Below, one piece after another: positions 56,510 to 64,000 of a DNA stretch of 64,000 nucleotides (within the stretch, counting starts at the first letter, position 1; each line of letters starts with the position of its first letter). The position numbers and the translations under genes are program-made. The notes under the pieces are model-generated. The model saw only the letters and a list, made by a program, of their open reading frames with translations. It had not been told where the DNA came from and ran no database searches. This DNA comes from Hyphomonadaceae bacterium. Lineage in GTDB: Bacteria; Pseudomonadota; Alphaproteobacteria; Caulobacterales; Hyphomonadaceae. The stretch lies in NCBI GenBank assembly GCA_947474455.1, contig CANJIL010000005.1:1-64000 (forward strand), in the 5' to 3' direction.

Positions 56510-56927
56510 CTGACACTCTGCTCCCGTGACGCCCGCATCCAGCGCAAACTCCCCTTCAAGCGCGCCATGCGTCTGCCGGGGGGGCATTCCTGTTTATGAG
56601 GAGGGCGCACACACAACTCCGCGCGAACGTCTCTGTTCCGGGCGCGCCAGCGTTTATCTGTTGATCGGGTCCGCCGCGGTCAGAAAGCAGCCTCTGGCTT
56701 CCTTGGCCTTTCCCTGTCCTGGCCCCGGCGCCGTCAACAACTCGCTGAAAACACTGGTTAAAGACGAAGTTGGGGTCGCGCTGGCGACCGGGCGACCCCA
56801 AATGCTTCAAATCGCGGCAATTACCCGCCGAAACCCCAATTTCACCCTCCCCAAGCGGGCCGCGCGAGGCTAAACCCTCCCGCAACTCGCTCGCGCGAAG
56901 GGCGACTCGAAACCGGTTGGAGACGTC
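56510..56927. other. 418-base spacer before sucB
   Basis: No coding region with homology was recognised. The promoters of the response regulator (minus) and of sucB (plus) must lie in it. No RNA gene or repeat was seen. Confidence 0.45.
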
Positions 56928-58145
<1,218 letters not shown>

Positions 58146-58151
58146 TCACTG

Positions 58152-58721
58152 ATGACGCCGGAGGCCTTTTCCGACGGCCTCCTCGGATGGATCATCCGGT
58201 TCGCCGGCCTGTTCTGGCTGTTCGGCGCATTCATGCTGTTCCGCCAGATCCGGATGGAAATGGCGCTGGACCGCATGTCGTTGCAGCTTGAGACGATGGC
58301 GCGCGAGATTGAGGCCGACGCAGCCGAGCAGGGCATCACCGCCGAGAACGACGTCGATGAAGGCTTTGCCGACCGTCCCGCATCGCGCACTCCGGCCGAC
58401 CCGCAGGGGAAAGCGCTCGAAGCCTGGATGGACCGAGATGATGCCGCCCGCCGCGGCTGGATCGCCGCGCAGGCCATCGTGCTCACGGCCACAGCGCTCG
58501 CCATGATCCTGCTGCATCCGTTCGCCGCCGGGATGGTTGCGCTGCTGGTGCTGGGGCAGGGCGCCTATTTCATCTGGCGCGAGTATACCGCCCGCCACGC
58601 TCCGTCTGCCGAAGCGGCCGCTCACGCCCGGCCCAGCGCTGCGACCGTCAATGCAGGCTGGCTCTCCCTCGCGGTCGCCATCCTGGTCTGGCTGGGGGCT
58701 TTCCGGGGAATTCTGGCCTAG
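58152..58721 (+). CDS. Hypothetical membrane protein between sucB and lpd
   Basis: 189 residues with three hydrophobic segments (about 12-32, 104-140 and 170-188): GWIIRFAGLFWLFGAFMLF, AQAIVLTATALAMILLHPFA, SLAVAILVWLGAFRGILA. The middle region is acidic. Six bases after the sucB stop, so cotranscribed. A small uncharacterised membrane protein at this position occurs in alphaproteobacteria; function unknown. Confidence 0.75.
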   Translation: MTPEAFSDGLLGWIIRFAGLFWLFGAFMLFRQIRMEMALDRMSLQLETMAREIEADAAEQGITAENDVDEGFADRPASRTPADPQGKALEAWMDRDDAARRGWIAAQAIVLTATALAMILLHPFAAGMVALLVLGQGAYFIWREYTARHAPSAEAAAHARPSAATVNAGWLSLAVAILVWLGAFRGILA

Positions 58722-58917
58722 GGCGTCTGCCGACCGTTTATTGTCTACATCGCCGATTGCAATGACCGGCCTTGCCCCTGTCATGGCGCTGCGACTGAAG
58801 GTCTCCACCAGTTTTCGGCTAAAACCCACCCAGAATCACGTGCCATATTCCCTTTGTTGACCCCTCGCGCGAGGCGCGTATAGCTCGCGCCAGATCGATC
58901 TGAGGCGGACATTTCCA

Positions 58918-60306
58918 ATGAGCGAGAGCTACGACGTCGTCATCATCGGCGCCGGTCCCGGCGGCTACAATTGCGCGATCCGCTGCGGCCAGCTTGGCCT
59001 GAAGACCGCCATCATCGAGAAGCGCGACAAGCTCGGCGGCACCTGCCTCAATGTCGGCTGCATTCCGTCGAAGGCGATGCTCCACGCTTCCGAACTCTAC
59101 GAGACCGCCTCGAAGGATTTCGCGGGCCTCGGCATCGAGGTCACCGGCCTCAAGCTCAACCTCGACAACATGCTTAAGCAGAAGTCGGACGCCGTGTCCG
59201 GTCTCACCAGCGGCATCGCCTTTCTGATGAAGAAGCACAAGATAACTGTCATCACCGGCCAAGGCCGTATCGACGGCCCCGGCCGCGTTGTGGTCGGCGA
59301 TCAGGTTCTTGAGGCGAAGAACATCGTCATCGCCACCGGCTCCGAGCCGAGCCCTCTGCCGGGCGTCGAGATCGATGAGGAGCGCGTTGTCTCGTCCACG
59401 GGCGCGCTGTCGCTCAAAGCCGTGCCGAAGAAAATGATCGTCATCGGCGCCGGCATCATCGGCCTCGAACTCGGCTCGGTCTGGCGCCGTCTTGGCGCTG
59501 AAGTCACGGTGGTCGAATATCTCGACCGCATCCTGCCTGGCGCGGATGGCGAAGTGGCCAAGCAGGCCCAGCGCATCTTCACCAAGCAGGGCGTCGACTT
59601 CAAACTCGGCATGAAGGTCACCGGCGTCGAGAAGCTGAAATCGAAACTCAAGCTCTCCATGCAGCCCGCCTCTGGCGGAGATGCCGAAGCACTCGAAGCT
59701 GACATCGTCCTGCTCGCCATCGGTCGCCGTCCCTACACGCATGGTCTCGGCCTTGAGACGGTTGGCGTGGTCCCCGACAAGCGCGGCTCAATCGCCAACG
59801 ATCACTATCGCACGTCCGCCCCGGGCGTCTGGGTCATCGGCGATGTCACCACCGGCCCGATGCTGGCCCATAAGGCCGAGGACGAAGCCGTCGCCTGCGC
59901 CGAAATCATCGCGGGCAAGGCCGGTCACGTCGACTACGGAATTATTCCGGGCGTCGTCTACACCAAGCCGGAAATCGCCTGGGTGGGGAAAACCGAGGAG
60001 GAACTCAAGGCTGAAGGCGTTTCCTACAAGTCCGGCAAATTCCCATTCTCGGCCAACTCGCGCGCCAAGACGAACCATGAGACCGAAGGCTTCGTCAAAA
60101 TCCTGGCCGACGCCACGACAGACCGTGTCCTGGGCGCCCACCTCATCGGCGTCGGCGTTGGCGAAATGGTGGCCGAAGTCTGTATCGCCATGGAATTCGG
60201 CGCAGCGTCCGAAGACATCGCCCGCACTTGCCACGCCCACCCCACGCTCACTGAGGCTGTCCGTCAGGCCTCGATGGCGGTCGAGGGTTGGCCCATGCAG
60301 ATGTAG
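58918..60306 (+). CDS. lpdA: Dihydrolipoyl dehydrogenase (E3)
   Basis: 462 residues, FAD- and NAD-linked disulphide oxidoreductase that reoxidises lipoamide. FAD-binding [20 protein letters not shown] (about 6-25), redox CysxxxxCys in [18 protein letters not shown] (about 38-55), NAD-binding [20 protein letters not shown] (about 178-197) and the C-terminal His-x-His-Pro ([10 protein letters not shown]). Last of the suc-lpd cluster. Intact. Confidence 0.96.
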   Translation: MSESYDVVIIGAGPGGYNCAIRCGQLGLKTAIIEKRDKLGGTCLNVGCIPSKAMLHASELYETASKDFAGLGIEVTGLKLNLDNMLKQKSDAVSGLTSGIAFLMKKHKITVITGQGRIDGPGRVVVGDQVLEAKNIVIATGSEPSPLPGVEIDEERVVSSTGALSLKAVPKKMIVIGAGIIGLELGSVWRRLGAEVTVVEYLDRILPGADGEVAKQAQRIFTKQGVDFKLGMKVTGVEKLKSKLKLSMQPASGGDAEALEADIVLLAIGRRPYTHGLGLETVGVVPDKRGSIANDHYRTSAPGVWVIGDVTTGPMLAHKAEDEAVACAEIIAGKAGHVDYGIIPGVVYTKPEIAWVGKTEEELKAEGVSYKSGKFPFSANSRAKTNHETEGFVKILADATTDRVLGAHLIGVGVGEMVAEVCIAMEFGAASEDIARTCHAHPTLTEAVRQASMAVEGWPMQM

Positions 60307-60426
60307 GTTCCGCCCGGCGGGACAGCGAAGCCGCCAAACCGCAGTTAACGCGGCCAAAACGGCATGGCATTTGCGATGCGCTTATGCTTGGCTTCGCCCC
60401 GGGGCCAGGCTGCGTGGAGAGACGCG

Positions 60427-61341
60427 TTGAGCACCGTTTCCGCTCATACAGGTGAACTGACTGGCGAACTCGCGCAGGTGCGCGAATCACTCTCGCGACG
60501 CCTGCAAGGCATTGATCCAGGCGATATGGCCGCGCTGCGCCGCGCCTACGACGCCTATGCCGAAAACGATCCGATGCCGGAAATGTCGACGCTCGCCGAA
60601 ATCGACCTTGGCGGCGTCTCCTCGCTTGGCCTCCTGCCCAAGGGCTGCAGCGGCGATCATGTCATCGTCTGGCTGCATGGCGGCGGCTTCACCATGGGTT
60701 CGTCCCGCTCGCACAAGGGCCTTGCCTCGCAGGTTGCAGCCAGCGCGAAGATCGCGGCCATCGTGCCCGACTATCGTCTGGCGCCGGAACATCGCCATCC
60801 CGCTGCGCTTGAGGATTGCGTGCGCACCTATCAGGCCGTGCTCGGCGAAGGCGTGCAGGCCAGCCGCATCATCCTCGCTGGCGACTCGGCGGGCGGCGGC
60901 CTTGCTGTGGCGTGCGCGATGAAGCTGAAGGAGCTGGGCGTCGCCATGCCAGCCGGCATGATTCTACTGAGCCCCTGGATTGATCTCGCCAATCGCGGCT
61001 GGAGCCATGGCGCCAAAGCGCAGCGTGATCCCTTCCTCACCACCCCCGTGCTCAACACGCGCGCGAAACAGTATGGCGGCGAAGCTTCCGCCAACCTCGC
61101 CATTCTCGATGCAGACCTGCGCGGGTTGCCGCCCACCTTCATCCAGACCGGTGAAGCCGAAATCCTGATGTCGGATTCAACCGCGCTGGCCGAGCGCCTC
61201 GGCGCCGCTGGCGTGCCGCTGACGCTGGAGATCTGGCCGGATATGTTCCACGTCTTCCAGGCCCGATATCCGATGCTCACGCAAGCCCGCCAGGCTATTC
61301 AGCGCCTCGGCGCATGGTCTGCTGCACATATAGCCAAATAG
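60427..61341 (+). CDS. Alpha/beta hydrolase, hormone-sensitive-lipase family
   Basis: About 304 residues from TTG 60427, chosen because GGAGAG lies six bases upstream; an in-frame ATG at 60364 would add 21 residues. The HGGGF oxyanion motif follows VIVWLHGGGFTMGSS, the nucleophile Ser is in GDSAGGGLAV, Asp in ILMSDS and His in MFHVFQ. The family hydrolyses esters or acylglycerols. Substrate unknown. Confidence 0.85.
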   Translation: MSTVSAHTGELTGELAQVRESLSRRLQGIDPGDMAALRRAYDAYAENDPMPEMSTLAEIDLGGVSSLGLLPKGCSGDHVIVWLHGGGFTMGSSRSHKGLASQVAASAKIAAIVPDYRLAPEHRHPAALEDCVRTYQAVLGEGVQASRIILAGDSAGGGLAVACAMKLKELGVAMPAGMILLSPWIDLANRGWSHGAKAQRDPFLTTPVLNTRAKQYGGEASANLAILDADLRGLPPTFIQTGEAEILMSDSTALAERLGAAGVPLTLEIWPDMFHVFQARYPMLTQARQAIQRLGAWSAAHIAK

Positions 61342-61569
61342 CATGTGCCTGGAGGGCGCGGCGGTCACGCTGTTGCGTCTCTGGAAAAACAGACCTAACA
61401 ATCAGCCATGATCACCCGCGCCCAAACCCTTCCACTTCAGCGAGCTATACTTTCGCTTGCGCCGGCGCGTCGCGACTAGAGCGACAGGGCCGAAGGCAGA
61501 AGCGCCGGCGACCCTCGTCCCGATCAGCACTCTCCGTAACACACTGAAGGGGCGGCCGGAGAGACCAGG

Positions 61570-62517
61570 ATGACGACGCAGGCCCTGCCAGCCCAATCGG
61601 AAGCCCGCAACCGCATGACCGGGGTGGCGCTCGCCGCCAGCGGCGCTGCGCTCTTTTCGCTCAAGGGCGTGGTCATCAAGCTGGCGTTTGCCGAAGGCAT
61701 CGGCGTCTCCCAGCTTCTGACGCTGCGCATGGCCTTCTCGCTGCCGGTCTATCTCGTGATTGGCGTTTTCGCGTGGATGCGCCTGAAACAGCAGCCATCG
61801 CTACGCACATACGCCGCCGCCGCAGGACTCGGCATCATGAGCTATTGCCTGTCATCATGGCTCAATTTCGAAGGGCTGCGAAGTGTCTCGGCCCAGCTCG
61901 AACGTCTGATCCTCTACATCTATCCGACCATGGTCGCGGCGATGTCGTGGTTCTTCCTGAAAGACAAGCTGACCAGCCGCCATGTTGTAGCGCTGTTGCT
62001 CGCCTATGCAGGCGTCGCGATACTGTTCGGCGCCGAGATCGACCGTCAGGGACCGAATGCCTGGCTTGGCGGGGGACTGATCTTCGCGGGCGCACTGATC
62101 TATGCGGTCTATGTCACGGCCTCGAAGCCCGTCATCACGCGCATGGGATCGACGCTGTTCACTGCATTCGGCATGTCGGCCGCCGCGATCGTCTTTCTGA
62201 CGCAGAGCGGCGTCGAGATGGCGTTCCACTCCCCGCCGCCGGTCACGGCCAATGGCTATTGGCTCGCCCTCGTGCTTGCGATGATCTGCACGGTGATCCC
62301 GAGCTTCATGATCGCCGAAGCGATCAGCCGCATCGGTCCCGGCCTGATGAGCGCTGTCGGAGGCGTCGGTCCGGTCGTGGCGGCCTGGGCCGCGGTCATG
62401 ATCCTGCGTGAGCCGTTTGGCTGGCCGCATGTCGCTTCGATGGCGCTGACCATTCTCGGCGTCTGGCTGCTCGCCAAACCGAAGATCACTCAGACCGCAG
62501 GCGCGCGGACCTGGTGA
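61570..62517 (+). CDS. EamA/DMT superfamily transporter
   Basis: 315 residues with ten hydrophobic helices and the duplicated EamA architecture (two five-helix halves, split around residue 150). Typical motifs: VALAASGAALFSLKGVVIKL in helix 1, WLNFEGLRSVSAQLERLILY in helix 3-4, and VGGVGPVVAAWAAVMILREP in the second half. RBS GGAGAG precedes the ATG. A metabolite exporter is likely; substrate unknown. Its stop touches the end of the convergent amidase gene. Confidence 0.88.
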   Translation: MTTQALPAQSEARNRMTGVALAASGAALFSLKGVVIKLAFAEGIGVSQLLTLRMAFSLPVYLVIGVFAWMRLKQQPSLRTYAAAAGLGIMSYCLSSWLNFEGLRSVSAQLERLILYIYPTMVAAMSWFFLKDKLTSRHVVALLLAYAGVAILFGAEIDRQGPNAWLGGGLIFAGALIYAVYVTASKPVITRMGSTLFTAFGMSAAAIVFLTQSGVEMAFHSPPPVTANGYWLALVLAMICTVIPSFMIAEAISRIGPGLMSAVGGVGPVVAAWAAVMILREPFGWPHVASMALTILGVWLLAKPKITQTAGARTW

Positions 62518-63870
62518 TCAAAGCGCAAGGGCAGGCGGTTCGATCTCGCGCCCGACCATGCCAGCAAAGGCGATCGTGGTCTTGTCTTCGAGGAAGGACC
62601 CGATCGCCTGAACGCCAATCGGCAGGTCTGTCTTGTCGAGCCCGCACGGAATCGCGGTCGCGGGAAGGTTCGCAACCGTCGCAATCCCGGCCCATCCCAG
62701 CTGCGCGCCGAATTCCGCGGGCTCGCCATCGATGCCGAGCGAACGCTTGCGCCAGTCCGGTTCGTCATAATGCGGGAAGGCCGTCGTGCCGAAGGCCGGG
62801 CACAGCACGATGTCGAAATGCCGGAAGAAATACGCCCACTGCCGGCGGAACTGCGCTTGCAAGTCGAGCTGCGCCAGCCAGTCATGGGCGGAGATGGGCG
62901 CGCGGGCGTTCGCCGGATCGCGCCTGCTGATGATCGTGTGCAGAAGGGTCTGGTACGTCTTCCATTGCGCCGTGAGGTCGGGGAGCAGACCCGACTGACG
63001 CGCCACCGTCGCGCTTTCCTGCGTGAGGTGATCAGCCAGCATGTCCAGCGCGCCGAGAATGCTGCTGTCGGCTCGCGCTGCGGGATGATGGTCGAGCACG
63101 AACACACGGAAGCTTCTCAGTTGCCCGTGTCGAGGCGGAGACAGGTTCAGCTTGTTTGCCGTAGAATCTGTATCCGGTCCGGCCACCACATCCGGCGCCA
63201 TCGCCAGATCTTCAGCCGAACGGGCCAGCGGTCCGATCACGCGCAACGCCTGCGGCGCAATCTGTGCGCCGCCTTCAGCATGGCCGCCCGTGGGTACAAG
63301 TCTGTGGCTGGGTTTGTGTCCGTATATGCCCCAGAACGCCGCCGGAACGCGGATCGATCCGCCGGTGTCCGATCCGAGTTCCAGCGCCGAGAACTCCATC
63401 GCGATAGCGGCCGCGCTTCCGCCGGAAGATCCGCCCGGCGAACGCGTGACGTCGTGGGGGGTATTGGTGCGGTCGTAGATCGGGTTGGCCGGCTGCCAGT
63501 GGCCTAGCACTTGCGGCACGTTCGTCTTGCCGAGAACCACCGCTCCCGCCAGCTTCAGCCGCTGCACCGCAAGCGCATCCTGGCGCGCCACATGCTCGCT
63601 ATGCGCAGGAAGTCCCCAGGTCGTCCCATGGCCTCGAAGATCGAAGCTCTCCTTCACCGTGACCGGAATGCCGGTGAGCGCCCTCTGCTGGCCCTTCGCC
63701 ATCGCTTCGTCAGCCATCCGCGCCTCGGACTGCGCGCGTTCGAAGTCGCGAACCACGATTGCGTTGATCTGCGGGTCGAGCGCCTCGATCCGGCTGATCG
63801 AAGCCCGGCAAAGTTCCTGTGCTCTGAAAGCCTTTATCCGCAGCCCGGCGGCGAGCTGTGCAGCGGTCAT
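62518..63870 (-). CDS. Amidase family (amidase signature) enzyme
   Basis: 450 residues. The catalytic Lys is in IPVTVKESFDLRG (about 69-81), the cis-Ser in PGGSSGGSAAAIAM (about 146-159) and the nucleophilic Ser in GSDTGGSIRVPAAF (about 167-180), giving the full Ser-cisSer-Lys triad. Typical substrates are amides and nitriles; specificity unknown, not the GatA type as there are no gatB/gatC. Start ATG 63870 near the end of the window. Confidence 0.88.
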   Translation of the reverse strand: MTAAQLAAGLRIKAFRAQELCRASISRIEALDPQINAIVVRDFERAQSEARMADEAMAKGQQRALTGIPVTVKESFDLRGHGTTWGLPAHSEHVARQDALAVQRLKLAGAVVLGKTNVPQVLGHWQPANPIYDRTNTPHDVTRSPGGSSGGSAAAIAMEFSALELGSDTGGSIRVPAAFWGIYGHKPSHRLVPTGGHAEGGAQIAPQALRVIGPLARSAEDLAMAPDVVAGPDTDSTANKLNLSPPRHGQLRSFRVFVLDHHPAARADSSILGALDMLADHLTQESATVARQSGLLPDLTAQWKTYQTLLHTIISRRDPANARAPISAHDWLAQLDLQAQFRRQWAYFFRHFDIVLCPAFGTTAFPHYDEPDWRKRSLGIDGEPAEFGAQLGWAGIATVANLPATAIPCGLDKTDLPIGVQAIGSFLEDKTTIAFAGMVGREIEPPALAL

Positions 63871-64000
63871 CCGGTAGATGACTGGCGCCCAGACTCACGA
63901 GTCTGCAGTTTAGCGCGCAAGGCTGCCGGCGTCACCCGAAAAGCGGCCATTCCGGACTTTGAGTTTCGGTCTTTGGACTTGGCCTGCGTCGCGCTAATCA

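Overview
The window is a GC-rich chromosomal stretch of an alphaproteobacterium, most likely a member of the Caulobacterales (Hyphomonadaceae/Caulobacteraceae type). The evidence is the fliX/flgI divergent pair with a perfect CtrA box between them, the cheL and flbY neighbours of flgI, the flgF-G-A-H and fliL-fliM clusters, a Tad-type pseudopilin trio, and the alphaproteobacterial zapE/mdh/suc/lpd neighbourhood. Genus is inference; no rRNA or tRNA was found.

Layout. 1-6.2 kb: two flagellins (the first frameshifted and cut by the window edge), a MarC membrane protein, an unknown two-helix protein, then flbY-cheL-flgI (minus) divergent from fliX. 6.4-13.1 kb: dksA, a decayed TRIC-type channel gene, recR, rmuC, def and a PepSY membrane protein. 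13.1-22.7 kb: flgF-flgG-flgA-flgH (minus) divergent from a tightly coupled operon fliL-fliM-DUF6468-motE-like-large TPR protein. 22.7-30.7 kb: ttcA, a bolA/aldo-keto reductase/monothiol glutaredoxin set, a DUF4142 lipoprotein, purL, a broken macrodomain gene, an rRNA pseudouridine synthase and a CinA-like protein, mostly on the minus strand. 30.9-34.5 kb: a TadE/TadF/TadG-like trio, where the TadG-like protein carries four tandem modules inside its von Willebrand A domain. 34.6-39.6 kb: a Pro/Ala-rich membrane protein, small hypotheticals, a CHAP-domain lipoprotein, a GNAT enzyme, an RmlD-like reductase and a double-FKBP lipoprotein. 39.6-49.2 kb: mdh, zapE and accessory genes, several of them clearly degraded. 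49.3-60.3 kb: sucC-sucD-sucA, an antisense response regulator/histidine kinase pair, then sucB, a membrane protein and lpd. 60.4-63.9 kb: an alpha/beta hydrolase, an EamA transporter and an amidase.

How genes work together. The flagellar genes supply P-ring (FlgI), L-ring (FlgH), distal and proximal rod (FlgG, FlgF), the P-ring chaperone (FlgA), rod/assembly factors (CheL, FlbY), switch (FliM), stator/motor accessory proteins (FliL, MotE-like) and the regulator FliX. The sucCDAB-lpd plus mdh genes cover the 2-oxoglutarate to oxaloacetate side of the TCA cycle except succinate dehydrogenase and fumarase.

A recurring theme is that housekeeping genes are intact whereas at least seven accessory genes have frameshifts or in-frame stops: flagellin copy 1, TRIC channel, macrodomain, NTF2-like, a secreted protein, a TerB-like-position hypothetical and an MFS transporter. 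This could be real gene decay or residual sequence error. The most novel-looking signal is the repeat-bearing TadG-like protein at 32.0-34.5 kb. No CRISPR array, IS element or prophage was seen.
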